From positions 1 to 64,000 of the forward strand of contig CAWUIB010000005.1 in the NCBI GenBank assembly GCA_963922335.1: 64,000 nucleotides of DNA. Reading direction: 5' to 3'. Within the stretch, counting starts at the first letter, position 1. Every line of letters starts with the position of its first letter. The notes below the pieces were generated by a model. It searched no databases and was not told where the DNA came from. It saw only the letters and a list, made by a program, of their open reading frames with translations. The stretch is from CALBPI01 sp963922335. Its GTDB lineage: Bacteria; Pseudomonadota; Gammaproteobacteria; Steroidobacterales; Woeseiaceae. The position numbers and the translations under genes were made by a program. Shown in pieces: positions 1-9,110 of this stretch.

Positions 1-68
1 AGAATGTCTGTCATCAGAATGCCCTATATCCCAGCCTTCCGCATCGGGGTGCGCATCCCTGCGCAAAT

Positions 69-118
69 GGAGAAAATAACCAAGTGTGGTAAAAAAAGTT
101 TCACATTTGGTTTTCTCC
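69..118. repeat. A/T-rich inverted repeat upstream of the RHS gene
   Basis: The arms at 69-88 and 102-118 are imperfect reverse complements (GGAGAAAA..CCAA.TGTG against CACATTTGGTTTTCTCC) around a 13-base A-rich loop. It could be a terminator for a gene to the left of the window or a structured leader or operator for the RHS gene. There is no long U tract, so a classical intrinsic terminator is not certain. The rest of positions 1-237 holds no convincing gene. Confidence 0.45.
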
Positions 119-237
119 GAGAAAAATAGGCTCGTCGAAGCCCTGTTCAATTTCTTCGCATCTGCAAAGTGTTGCAGGTCTAAGTTTCACCATGATTGGC
201 TACCCGAGAACACATACACCATGGAGTGGGGACTCAA

Positions 238-3200
238 ATGGAAGCGATTCGAGCGTGCGGTAATGAGAAATGTTCTGCTTTTCATTCGACGACGGAGCTA
301 GTTGGCAAGACGTTATTGGCAGCGCTTGCATTTCTAGCCCTGCTAGCGATGCCGAGAAGCAGCTTTGCTGATCTTGGACCTCCGCAGGTAGAGGAGTGTT
401 TCTTCATAAACAACTACTGCAATCTCTATTCGTACGAAGGCCCCTGTCCTAACGGCAGGGTTGAGCGCACCATTTCAGGTCCTCCTGACTCGTCAGGAAA
501 TACGAGTGTCACGCGATTCTGCGATTTTGCAGATGACAACCAAGGCACGGATTTAGAATTGGGGGCGAACGTTCCGACCCTGTTGCCTGGCGCGAATGTA
601 AGCACACAAGTCGCCGAGGCACTTGGGTTCCCCGGAGGCTTGCCCGGAAGCGATACCGAGGGGTCATGCTCCCCAGAGGGGCAAGGAATATCGTACGCAG
701 GAAACCCAATAAATATCGGTTCTCGGAACAAAGTAGAGCGGGTAATGGACTATGTCGGCCCTGGAAGGCTGCCGATAGTCTTCTCTCGCACCTTTAACAG
801 CGCGGATGAGAATACCGAGTCTTTTCCACCCTTGGGAAAGAAATGGAGTATGAGCTTCGCTCGTTTGGAACGTTGGGTTCCACCGGCTGGGTCTGGTGCG
901 ACCGAGGGTCTTGTCAACATACGTCCAGATGGCCAGCGAATCCGATACTACAGGCGGGATGATGCTTCTTCAGGCATTCAGTACTTTGAGAGGGTCAATG
1001 GCAAGTTTGCACGAATCCTGAAGGACACCAGCGACAATTCCTGGAGGTTGTTAGATGGGTTGATCGAGGAGCGCTACGATTCGTTTGGCCGCCTTGTCCT
1101 AAAGACCGACGAGTCTGGCGAATACCTAAAGTACAACTACCTTTTGGGCACAAGTCTTTATCCAAACCGCATTAATCACAGCTCCGGTAGATTTCTCCAG
1201 ATCTCATATCGCAGCAATGGGGAGCTAGATCAGATTACCTTGCCTGATGGAGAGGTAATCACTTACACCCACAACGCTCGTGGGAACCTTGAGACTGTTA
1301 CGTATCCGCACAAAGGAGGCTCGCACCTTTCGCCTCCGTTTAACGGACTGACTACGGTCACCGAGACCTATTTCTACGAGGATTCCAATAACCCCGATTC
1401 AATTACCCGATTTCAGAATGCAAAAGGTCTGAATGCATATTGGACTTACACGTCAACCGGCGAAGCCGTCTCGAGTGTGCATGAGGCTGGCTTCGAGAAG
1501 ATGGATATCATCGGAACCACTACAAGCGGCGGTACGACATCCATAACGACAAGAAATGCGCTCGGCAAAGACACGGTCTTTAACTTCCAAGAAATTGCTG
1601 GTAGTACAAAATTAACCAGCGTTGATGGGGTTGCCAACGGTAACTGCGTCGCAACCAATCGATCGATGACATATGACGCCCAAGGCTACTACGACGTAGT
1701 GGTAGATCGAGAGGGCAATACGATTGACTACGACTATGATGGCCACGGGTTACTTACTCAGACAATCGCGGGTGCTGGAACGCCTGAGGCAATCACCACA
1801 ACTTACGAGTTCGATACTTCTCTTGAGCTTCCCACCCGGATTGCTAATCCAGCGAGTGAGTCGACGTTTAGTTATGACGAACGCGGTCGCCCAATCGAGC
1901 GTAAGGTCAAGAACCTCTCTTCTAATGGTGTAACGAACGAGGTTCGTACCTGGACCTATAGCTACCCGGAGGCATTTCGCCAAGATACCTCCGAAGATAC
2001 GGAGCTGATCAGGAAGGTGGTTATCGATGGTCCGCGTACTGATGTCTCAGATACGACAACCCTCCTGTACGATACCAGCGGACGCTTGCAGTCCATTACC
2101 AATGCGCTTTCTCAGACTCTAACAGTCAATAGTTACGACTCAGGTGGTCGCATCACTAAGTTAACCCGTCCTACGGGGATGACCGTGGAGTACGAATACC
2201 ACCCTCGTGGGTGGGTCACAAAGATCACCGAGAAGCTGGCGACTAAGACGCTTAGCGGTACGAATGAGAATCAAGTCCGGGTAACGGAATACGCATATGA
2301 CGAGGTCGGGAACGTTGAGCGCATCACCTATCCGGATGGTTCTTACTACGACTTCTACTACAACGCACAAGACCTCCCGTTTCGCGTAGACAACGCCAAC
2401 GGCGAGATGATGTGGTATGACTACGATGATGAAGGCAACATTACTCGTGAGCGTGTGCGCCATGAAGAAACCACAACAACTTGGGAAGCAGTATGTTGCA
2501 CGTCTTGGGGCGAACCCTACCTGGAGGAAGTGACTACAACGGAGTGGGTAACCGATAAGGAGGTTACTTTCACCTATGACGCTCTAGGGCGTATAGAGAC
2601 CTATACCGATGGCGTCGGGAATACGTCTGAATATCGACACAACAAGAACGATCTTCCTCGTTGGTTCAAGAATCCGAGGGGGTACCAAACGACAACCACC
2701 TATGATCCCCTAAACCGTTTCTTGATCCGTTCAAACCCGGATGGTGGGGCGACAGGTTACGGATATGACTCAGCCGGATTCCTAGACTCAGTAAACGATC
2801 CGATAGGCGTCGTCACATCGTTCTCTGTGGACGGTTTTGGGGATGTCGTTGCAGAGTCTAGTGCTGATATCGGCACGGCCACATCAGAGTACGATCTAGC
2901 AGGCAATATCGAGTCCTATACCGATGCTCGGATGTTCACTACTCAGTTTGCCGACTACGATGCGTTGAATCGGATTACACGCATCGACCATCCGAGCGGT
3001 ATTGATACGGTCTTTGTGTGGGACACAGATCAGCCAGGATACCTGCATCAGGTAACGGACGACTCGGGTACCACAACATTCGAACGTAATGAAGCCGGAG
3101 AGATCACCAAGACTACTGTTCAGGTATCTGGAGTCACGTTCGGCTGGATATCTGACACCATGGTTTACCGGGCTGAGTTTGATGTTGGCGGCCGGTTTAG

Positions 3201-4848
3201 GAAGCGGGCGCTTCCCGGTGGAACAACGCTTCACTACGGCTACGATCCAGCGGGTAGGGTGAATGAGATCACCGCAGACCATAGCTCTTGGTCGAGCACG
3301 AAGGGTGTCGCTACAAACATCACGTACCTTCCCTATGGCCCGCTCAATTTTGTAGAGCTCGGAGCTGGGCAGAATAGGATCCTCGACTACGACAGCAACT
3401 ACCGACTCGAGCAGATAGTCAGTGGATCTAGTACGCAGCGATCCTACACGTACGATCAGAACAGCAATATTGCTCGTATCTACTATGGGACAACGGGTGG
3501 TTATACGCAGCATTACTACGACTCGATGGATCGGCTGACTTACGTATCCGGACCTGCAGAGTATGGGACCTATCGATACGACGACAACGGCAACCGTATC
3601 GCGAAGAACAACTACACCTCGGACAACTATTCCTACTACACTGGAACTAATCGATTGGGCTACTACACGGGTGGTTTCCGCTCTTACGATGCCAATGGGA
3701 ACACGACCTCAGCCAATGGCTATACGCTAAACTACGACGCGAGGAATCGACTCAGTAACGTCGTGAGTAGTGGCACAACCATGATGTCCTACAACTACAA
3801 CGTGTTTGGAGAGCGGGTCCGTAAGCACTCATCGAGCTTTGAGCAGCTATTCTTTTACGGGTATGGGGCGAGGCTACTGCACGAGAGAGGCTCTCAAGGG
3901 ACCGTTGATTACATTTATCTCAATGGCGAGCCGATTGCGCTCGTTCGAAACGGCACACTGCGCGTCATACATACCGACCATCTCGGTCGACCATTGTCTG
4001 TCAAGAACGAATCAGGATCGTTTGCAGTTTGGCAGTCTGATGGCAATGCTTGGGAATCCGTTGAGAATTTTGCTTACATTGAGGTCAACCTCAGATTCCC
4101 AGGCCAGTATTGGGACTCCGAGACTGGCTTTTACTACAACTACAATCGCTACTACGACCCAGATACCGGTAGATATCTATCCACAGATCCGATAGGTCTG
4201 GCTGGGGGAACGAATCGCTATCTTTATGCGAATGCTAATCCTAGGGGCAATATCGACCCATTGGGCCTTGAATCTATTGCGAATATTCAGTTCGAACAAG
4301 ATGTAAAGGATCTGATGTCAGGGCGGATCTCGGAAGAGGAGTATTGGGAGCGGATAAACGCTCGTGGGGCAGCGGCGGGGTGTGGATTTGGGGTGGCAGG
4401 TCTCTTTGTCCCGGACCCCACGGATGCCTGGTTGGCTGGTTTTTTTGGCAAATTGTTTGGGAAGAAGCCAAAGACGCCTAAAGCAAAAACAACCGACACG
4501 GTGGCGGACACAGTTCCAAGTGGAGGAGCCAAGAACGCCAGTGGCAATCTTGATGATGCAGCAGCTGCGGCACGAACGCAGCCGCACGGGGCAGTTTCCC
4601 GAGTAACATTTGGTAAAAATGCGGATCAAGTAGAGCATGCATTCAGGCACACAGATGCGGCAGGTCTTTCTCGCTCAAACGTTCAATCCGCAATTAGTCG
4701 TGACATCACCCAAAACGGACATTTGGTCCGCGCAGGATCGAACACACGAACCGTCAGAGTTGACGGAGTCGACGTAACCTTCAATGCGCATAGACTGCCC
4801 GATGGGACTATTAACGTTGGGCGCATTACACCGCCGAGGTCGCCATGA
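238..4848 (+). CDS. RHS/YD-repeat polymorphic toxin with a C-terminal toxin tip
   Basis: A 1536-residue secreted RHS-family protein. I chose the ATG at 238 because GGAGTGGGG lies just upstream; a TTG at 196 would add 14 residues. A signal peptide with the hydrophobic stretch LLAALAFLALLA occupies about residues 23-45. A DUF6531-like segment (GNPINIGSRNK, near residues 155-170) is followed by many YD repeats to about residue 1290. The RHS core ends with RYYDPDTGRYLSTDPIGL and then DPLGL near residue 1345. The last 190 or so residues are the variable tip: a Gly/Lys-rich linker, then a domain with VEHAFRHTD and NAHRLPDGTINVGRI. RHS shells encapsulate such tips and release them into competitors. 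The tip may be an RNase of the BECR type, judged only from its size and its HxxRH and late H motifs; I do not recognise its exact class. The gene overlaps its immunity gene by ATGA. GC content is lower than in the core genes, which suggests transfer. Confidence 0.88.
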   Translation: MEAIRACGNEKCSAFHSTTELVGKTLLAALAFLALLAMPRSSFADLGPPQVEECFFINNYCNLYSYEGPCPNGRVERTISGPPDSSGNTSVTRFCDFADDNQGTDLELGANVPTLLPGANVSTQVAEALGFPGGLPGSDTEGSCSPEGQGISYAGNPINIGSRNKVERVMDYVGPGRLPIVFSRTFNSADENTESFPPLGKKWSMSFARLERWVPPAGSGATEGLVNIRPDGQRIRYYRRDDASSGIQYFERVNGKFARILKDTSDNSWRLLDGLIEERYDSFGRLVLKTDESGEYLKYNYLLGTSLYPNRINHSSGRFLQISYRSNGELDQITLPDGEVITYTHNARGNLETVTYPHKGGSHLSPPFNGLTTVTETYFYEDSNNPDSITRFQNAKGLNAYWTYTSTGEAVSSVHEAGFEKMDIIGTTTSGGTTSITTRNALGKDTVFNFQEIAGSTKLTSVDGVANGNCVATNRSMTYDAQGYYDVVVDREGNTIDYDYDGHGLLTQTIAGAGTPEAITTTYEFDTSLELPTRIANPASESTFSYDERGRPIERKVKNLSSNGVTNEVRTWTYSYPEAFRQDTSEDTELIRKVVIDGPRTDVSDTTTLLYDTSGRLQSITNALSQTLTVNSYDSGGRITKLTRPTGMTVEYEYHPRGWVTKITEKLATKTLSGTNENQVRVTEYAYDEVGNVERITYPDGSYYDFYYNAQDLPFRVDNANGEMMWYDYDDEGNITRERVRHEETTTTWEAVCCTSWGEPYLEEVTTTEWVTDKEVTFTYDALGRIETYTDGVGNTSEYRHNKNDLPRWFKNPRGYQTTTTYDPLNRFLIRSNPDGGATGYGYDSAGFLDSVNDPIGVVTSFSVDGFGDVVAESSADIGTATSEYDLAGNIESYTDARMFTTQFADYDALNRITRIDHPSGIDTVFVWDTDQPGYLHQVTDDSGTTTFERNEAGEITKTTVQVSGVTFGWISDTMVYRAEFDVGGRFRKRALPGGTTLHYGYDPAGRVNEITADHSSWSSTKGVATNITYLPYGPLNFVELGAGQNRILDYDSNYRLEQIVSGSSTQRSYTYDQNSNIARIYYGTTGGYTQHYYDSMDRLTYVSGPAEYGTYRYDDNGNRIAKNNYTSDNYSYYTGTNRLGYYTGGFRSYDANGNTTSANGYTLNYDARNRLSNVVSSGTTMMSYNYNVFGERVRKHSSSFEQLFFYGYGARLLHERGSQGTVDYIYLNGEPIALVRNGTLRVIHTDHLGRPLSVKNESGSFAVWQSDGNAWESVENFAYIEVNLRFPGQYWDSETGFYYNYNRYYDPDTGRYLSTDPIGLAGGTNRYLYANANPRGNIDPLGLESIANIQFEQDVKDLMSGRISEEEYWERINARGAAAGCGFGVAGLFVPDPTDAWLAGFFGKLFGKKPKTPKAKTTDTVADTVPSGGAKNASGNLDDAAAAARTQPHGAVSRVTFGKNADQVEHAFRHTDAAGLSRSNVQSAISRDITQNGHLVRAGSNTRTVRVDGVDVTFNAHRLPDGTINVGRITPPRSP

Positions 4849-5201
4849 CTGAATACCGAAAACTGAATCGACAGGAGCTCCGAGTCGTAAGGGCGCTGTT
4901 AAAGGGAGCCGCGGAGCAGTGGCATGGACATATTGATCAGCTTGACGCATTGCGTGTCCGAGAAATGTCGGATGGCAAAATGGGAAGTCTGAAATTCGTT
5001 GAATGTGCCGCTGAGTCTGAACGTAAGCTGGGACCGAGAATTGCAAGTGCAGAGTTCGAAGACGAAGACGGTGTTCTGGTGTCAGTTCAGCTGAATGCCG
5101 ACCAACATCATCGACTTTTTGAGCTTGACATCTGGAAGGTCAATTTCGCTCCGCTGATCGCCTGGCCTGACAGTGACGGGTTGGTTCAAAAAGCGGATTG
5201 A
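4845..5201 (+). CDS. Probable immunity protein for the RHS toxin (DUF6984-like)
   Basis: This 118-residue cytosolic protein starts in the ATGA overlap with the RHS stop codon, so translation is coupled, as is usual for toxin-immunity pairs. It has no signal peptide or membrane segment. The pattern RELxRxE near the start, then REMSDGKMGSLKF (near residue 40) and VSVQLNADQHHRLFELDIWKVNFAPL (near residues 81-106) resembles the small DUF6984 family; this match is from memory and needs a profile search. The immunity role is inferred from position and size. The gene is lower in GC than the core genome, like its partner. Confidence 0.72.
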   Translation: MTEYRKLNRQELRVVRALLKGAAEQWHGHIDQLDALRVREMSDGKMGSLKFVECAAESERKLGPRIASAEFEDEDGVLVSVQLNADQHHRLFELDIWKVNFAPLIAWPDSDGLVQKAD

Positions 5202-5686
5202 TCGTCTACGAGTGACGCCCATCGTGAGCCGGCGATCTTCGCCGAGTGAGGCAGCGCTTTGCTCGCGTCGCTCGCCAGTTTTGCGTCACACCCTGCCACG
5301 CAGCTGACGCTGCCGGATCAAGCGGTTGGTGTATCTATGATAATCAATCGGCCGCTCTTGCGCCGACGGACAACGTGATCGGCGCAGGTGGTTGACCGGT
5401 GGTGCGTAGAGCTCCGCAGCCCGATTTTTCCAGCAGAACGCGTGGGATTCTCCTGGATCAGTGCGTTGCCGGGAGGGGGCATACACGTCCGGGAAGCGAT
5501 TGAATGCCATGATCAGGTCAACCATGGGTTGCTCAATCCCGCACGTCCTCACAGACAGCGGATTTTGAGTCGTCAGAATGCGCTAAACAAGACAATTACT
5601 GACTCAGTGGGACTAAACAAAACAGTGGGTTATATTGTTACCTCTGGTTTGGTTTTGTTTGTTTTGGATTCTCATTTGGACGAGTT
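5202..5686. other. 485-bp intergenic region with a possible decayed ORF
   Basis: No confident gene lies here. A minus-strand frame at 5286-5552 (88 codons) ends with ERPIDYHRYTNRLIRQRQ, which faintly recalls the RPIDYRHVI block near the C-terminus of IS21-type IstA transposases. If that is right it is a relic without catalytic residues. The right part (5583-5660) is A/T-rich, with two copies of the word CTAAACAA and two of CAGTGGG, and probably contains the promoter of the downstream gene. No direct repeat matching the integrase end at 13007-13067 was visible. Confidence 0.35.
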
Positions 5687-6640
5687 TTGGCCAAGAACGT
5701 TAATTCAGTGGGTATGTCGGGCGAAGGTATAAGCGACGGTGTCACGGGAAAGTACCGTGAGGCAAATAGAGCGGCAAACGAGCAGCCAGTAAGTAACGCA
5801 GCGCTTGTCGCTGTGGGTATTTTTGGAGCTGCTCTTACTGGTCTCGTGATTGCCATCGTTGTCTATGTGAATGCACTGGACAGCGGCGAAGAGGGATGGC
5901 TACAGAATTTGGCTCATACCGGTGATTTCTTCACCGGAGTGTTAGGCCCCCTGCTTGTTTTACTTAGCTTGGTCGTAGTTGCCTACGCACTGATTCAGAA
6001 TGGTGAGATCCTCAAAACGACTCGTTTGATGTTTGAACAGAGCAAACAGGACTCCGCAAGGAACATTGCACTGCAAGCAACCTTGGAAATGATTTCTCAA
6101 AGACGCTCGATAATCCAACAATTTGAGAATCTAGAAGAACTTGATCATGACGACAGCACTACAAGACTTTCGTATTTTCTAAAGAACGTTGTCCTTCGAA
6201 CGATACTCAAAATTCGTGAAGAAGAAGGACGCCAAATCGGACAAGATTCGGTAAACGATGTAGCTGATTTTTGCGAAGAGTTCGGTCAAAACCTTCAAAT
6301 CAATATTTCAAACGAGTTTGCCCTTTCTGTGCGGGCAGCGATGCTCTTCTTGAAGGAGTATCGCATCGATAAGCAAGATCCGATTCACGCCCTTTATAGG
6401 GCCTCGTTGTCGTCCGACGAACATGTCCTCCTGCGACTCTATTTACCGATATCTGTGGAGGCGGATGAGCTCATTCAAACGCTAAACTGGCTAGGAGAGT
6501 TGCCCTTCACGTTTGCGAATACCAACATACCATTGCTTCTTGAAAGCGTCACTAACGGCGCGTTGAAGAAGAATCAAGAGCGACTCTCACGGGAGTTGGC
6601 AAAGCGCGGTTGGCGAATCAGGAAGTTTGAGACAATCTAA
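5687..6640 (+). CDS. Two-TM protein resembling putative phage abortive-infection proteins
   Basis: A protein of up to 317 residues (TTG start; an ATG at 5714 would give 308). Two hydrophobic segments, at about residues 40-62 and 82-105, enclose a short loop with NLAHTGDFFTGVLGP. The remaining 210 residues are helical, charged and cytosolic. The layout of TM, loop with a GDF.GG.LGP-like motif, TM, then a QxxE/EQ helix (LMFEQSKQD) is that of the putative phage abortive infection family (PF16872-like). No nuclease or NTPase motif is visible. It is the only plus-strand gene of the mobile element and converges on the tape-measure-like gene with a 4-bp overlap. GC content is low, typical of a cargo gene. 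An anti-phage role is inference. Confidence 0.6.
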   Translation: MAKNVNSVGMSGEGISDGVTGKYREANRAANEQPVSNAALVAVGIFGAALTGLVIAIVVYVNALDSGEEGWLQNLAHTGDFFTGVLGPLLVLLSLVVVAYALIQNGEILKTTRLMFEQSKQDSARNIALQATLEMISQRRSIIQQFENLEELDHDDSTTRLSYFLKNVVLRTILKIREEEGRQIGQDSVNDVADFCEEFGQNLQINISNEFALSVRAAMLFLKEYRIDKQDPIHALYRASLSSDEHVLLRLYLPISVEADELIQTLNWLGELPFTFANTNIPLLLESVTNGALKKNQERLSRELAKRGWRIRKFETI

Positions 6641-8514
6641 CCACCTCTCAGCTCGATAGCGTTCCTCGAACCCGGAGGAATGATCACAGCGTCGTTGTCC
6701 TCGATCAGTCTGCGAATCTCCTCGAGGACACGCTCAGCACTGTCTCCGTTCACATCACCGTTAATCGTAAGATTCAACACCGTCTGCCCAGACGACTGCT
6801 CAAACCCTACCTCACTTACCGGAGAGAAAACGTCTGCCGACTGCGTAAATATCGGGTTGGCCAAAGAGCCAGCAGGTGCATCTCCACGTGCAACCTGACT
6901 GATTTGAGCAATGCCAGTCGCAGCTGTGAGAGCCGCGGTAGCTTTACCGAGGGCGAGGGTCTTCTGCATAGCCGCCAAACCCCTGGCGACACTCGTTGGG
7001 TCTCCAGGAACAAGCTGAGACGCATACGCCAGGATAGACGCCTGCTGGCTAGCAATGAGGATGCGTTTTACAGCCAGCGCTTTCTCGACCGCGATCGATG
7101 CGATCTGAGCTGCCTTGGACTGTTGACCTAGTGTTCGCAAGAGGCCGATGGACGCGTTCTTGAATGCCTGCTGCAGTTGAAGCTTCGCCTCCTCAGCGTC
7201 TTTGGCAAGCTTTACCCGGGCGTCTTGGTATTCCTTTTCCTTTCTCTCCTGCTCATCAAGTATCTTCTGGTACTCATCAGCACGCGCTCGAGCAGCGACC
7301 AGTATCGGATCGTTCTGCGGATCGTAGTCGAGCAATCCCGAGGTGCCCGGCAGCAACGCATCGCCAGCATCTAGCCTCGCTTCTGCGTTCGCCTGGAATT
7401 CGGCCTGCAAGCTTCGAAACGCCTGGGTACTTTCTTCGACTGTACGGATACCGGAGGTGATCTTGGCAAGCAGCTCCTGCTCGCGCCGGATGAGTTCATC
7501 GAACCCTTGCGCATCACCCAAGACGTTTGCGGCCTTGCCCACACGAAGTTGCAACTGATCCTGAATCCGCTGCTGTGGGGTCTTCCCGTCGCCGGCAATT
7601 CGTTCCAACTTCAGTAGGCCGATACGAGTCGCCACTAACGCCGCTTGAATGCCCCTGATTGAGTTTGCCGCCTGATCAGCAGCTACCGCCACATTCTCGA
7701 ATGTCGCATCGATCAGTGAGCGGAAGCCGTTTGCCTCCTGTGCAGCGCTGGAGAAGCCTCTAGCGAACGTTCCCACGAATGCAGCCCCACTGGTGGCAAT
7801 CGTCGTTCCGATGCCTCTGAACGCCTCTCCGGCCTCCGTGACCGCATCTCCGGCCAGCTCGATCTTTTTGGCGTCGATGCGCGATATCGCTGTGCCGAAT
7901 GCCTCAGCCTTACGCTGTGCCTCCTGCAGCCCCGCTGCCTGGAGATCCAGCGTGCGGATAAGGTCGACACCCTCGGCATCAAAAAGTTTGAAGCCAAGTC
8001 TCACCTTGTCCGACTGGTTGTTAATGCTACCGAATGCAGCGGCAATGCGTTCGAACTGTTGGTCAGACGCCAGGTTGTTCAGCACCTTTGCATCCAGTCC
8101 GAGCTCTTTGAGAGCGCCCTGAGCCTCACCAGTGCCCATAGCAGCTTCGGAGACACGCCTGGTGAGCCGCTGAAGCCCAGTATTGAGCTTGTTGGTCTCG
8201 ACGCCTGTGAGTTTCGCCGCGAGCTGTAATCCAGCAAGTTGCTTGGTTCCGACACCAAGTTTATCCGCAGTTTTCGCTAAGGCATCAGCAGACTTGCCAG
8301 CTTGAACAGCAAGAGCCACTAAACTTCCCGACGCTGCGGTTGCTCCGGCGGTTATAGCAACGAGACTTCGTTTCGCTTGCATGCCCAACCGATCAAATGT
8401 CGATTGGTTACGCTTGCCGAACCGAGTTACTCGCTGAGTGACTCTATCAAGGTCTTTTCGAAGCTTCGCGGATTCCGCACGAAGCTCAATTACTGCAGAG
8501 CTTACTGTAGCCAT
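6637..8514 (-). CDS. Phage tail tape-measure-like protein
   Basis: A 625-residue protein with an AGGA ribosome site before the ATG at 8514. The N-terminus is a coiled coil (ELRAESAKLRKDLDRVTQRVTRF, residues about 11-33). A small hydrophobic Ala/Gly segment follows (residues about 50-70), then the block SADALAKTADKLGVGTKQLAGLQLAA, which is characteristic of tape-measure N-terminal domains. A long helical middle and the segment ALAVKRILIASQQASILAYA (about residues 470-490) complete the family look. Tape-measure proteins set tail length and sit inside the tail tube. No other tail gene is present, so it may be a relic, or a satellite factor acting on helper-phage tails. Genes at 8536-9488 lie upstream on the same strand and may be co-transcribed. 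Confidence 0.75.
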   Translation of the reverse strand: MATVSSAVIELRAESAKLRKDLDRVTQRVTRFGKRNQSTFDRLGMQAKRSLVAITAGATAASGSLVALAVQAGKSADALAKTADKLGVGTKQLAGLQLAAKLTGVETNKLNTGLQRLTRRVSEAAMGTGEAQGALKELGLDAKVLNNLASDQQFERIAAAFGSINNQSDKVRLGFKLFDAEGVDLIRTLDLQAAGLQEAQRKAEAFGTAISRIDAKKIELAGDAVTEAGEAFRGIGTTIATSGAAFVGTFARGFSSAAQEANGFRSLIDATFENVAVAADQAANSIRGIQAALVATRIGLLKLERIAGDGKTPQQRIQDQLQLRVGKAANVLGDAQGFDELIRREQELLAKITSGIRTVEESTQAFRSLQAEFQANAEARLDAGDALLPGTSGLLDYDPQNDPILVAARARADEYQKILDEQERKEKEYQDARVKLAKDAEEAKLQLQQAFKNASIGLLRTLGQQSKAAQIASIAVEKALAVKRILIASQQASILAYASQLVPGDPTSVARGLAAMQKTLALGKATAALTAATGIAQISQVARGDAPAGSLANPIFTQSADVFSPVSEVGFEQSSGQTVLNLTINGDVNGDSAERVLEEIRRLIEDNDAVIIPPGSRNAIELRGG

Positions 8515-8535
8515 TGTGTCCTAGTGTTCCTCGTT

Positions 8536-8802
8536 TCAGTCGTCGTATGGGTGAAGGACTAACGCAAGATGGGAACTGTTCAAGACAATCTTCATGGCCT
8601 TTTCCACTTCGAGTCCCATAGCTTCGGCTGCGTAGCCCGAATCCTCGTGTCCGGCAAAACAAAGTTCGTTTTGATGGGCTAGGTATAACATTGCAAGTGA
8701 AGCCTTTACCCGTCTCAAGATGTTGAGAGACTCGTCCAAATCGACTTGAATCTTTTCCGCAATCTCGTCCTTGCTAATTCCTGTACTCATGTCTTTGCTC
8801 AT
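8536..8802 (-). CDS. Small hypothetical protein of the mobile element
   Basis: An 88-residue predicted cytosolic protein with a good ribosome site (AGGAGCAAAAAG) before the ATG at 8802. Its middle is helical, with Ile/Leu-spaced residues (LDESLNILRRVKASLAMLYLAHQNELCFAGHEDSGYA broken by a loop near the HED motif). I do not recognise the family. It lies 21 bp upstream of the tape-measure-like gene and on the same strand, so the two probably share a transcript. Confidence 0.55.
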   Translation of the reverse strand: MSKDMSTGISKDEIAEKIQVDLDESLNILRRVKASLAMLYLAHQNELCFAGHEDSGYAAEAMGLEVEKAMKIVLNSSHLALVLHPYDD

Positions 8803-8840
8803 CTTTTTGCTCCTGTGCCTAGTGTGGTCATTAAGGCTCC

Positions 8841-9110
8841 CTAGTCGTAGAGCTCCGTGTTGTCTTCGGGCTCGGTGCAGGAGGTGTATTTCCCGCGCCT
8901 GACATCAATAGTGTTTTCTGATCTTTCGATCTCCTCACAGCGTACGAGGAAATCCGATCTCCTTTGGAATAGCTCCAGAAAAGCATATTCCTCAGGCGGA
9001 AGGTCGGTTCGATCGTATGAAACTCCCCAGCATGGGTTCGCTTGTTTGCCAATCTGAATTCGTGTGAACGTTGGTTTCATTTTCTGAACCCCGTCTGTTT
9101 GAGTCTTCAT
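8841..9110 (-). CDS. Small hypothetical protein of the mobile element
   Basis: This protein has 89 residues from the ATG at 9110, which directly follows the terminase-like stop (TGAATG). An internal ATG at 9080, preceded by GGGG, would give 79 residues. The protein is acidic toward the C-terminus (CTEPEDNTELYD) and carries WGVSYDRTDLPPEEYAFLEL in the middle. It has no membrane segment and I do not recognise it. A second reading frame overlaps the same DNA (8831-9052), but this frame is favoured by its adjoining start and its composition. Confidence 0.5.
   Translation of the reverse strand: MKTQTDGVQKMKPTFTRIQIGKQANPCWGVSYDRTDLPPEEYAFLELFQRRSDFLVRCEEIERSENTIDVRRGKYTSCTEPEDNTELYD

Noticed and set aside
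86..301. 71-codon plus-strand ORF at the left edge
   Set aside because: It overlaps the hairpin and the RHS start in another frame, has no protein-like composition and no ribosome site.
2896..3513. 205-codon minus-strand ORF inside the RHS gene
   Set aside because: It is antisense to YD repeats, whose regular codons leave other frames open.
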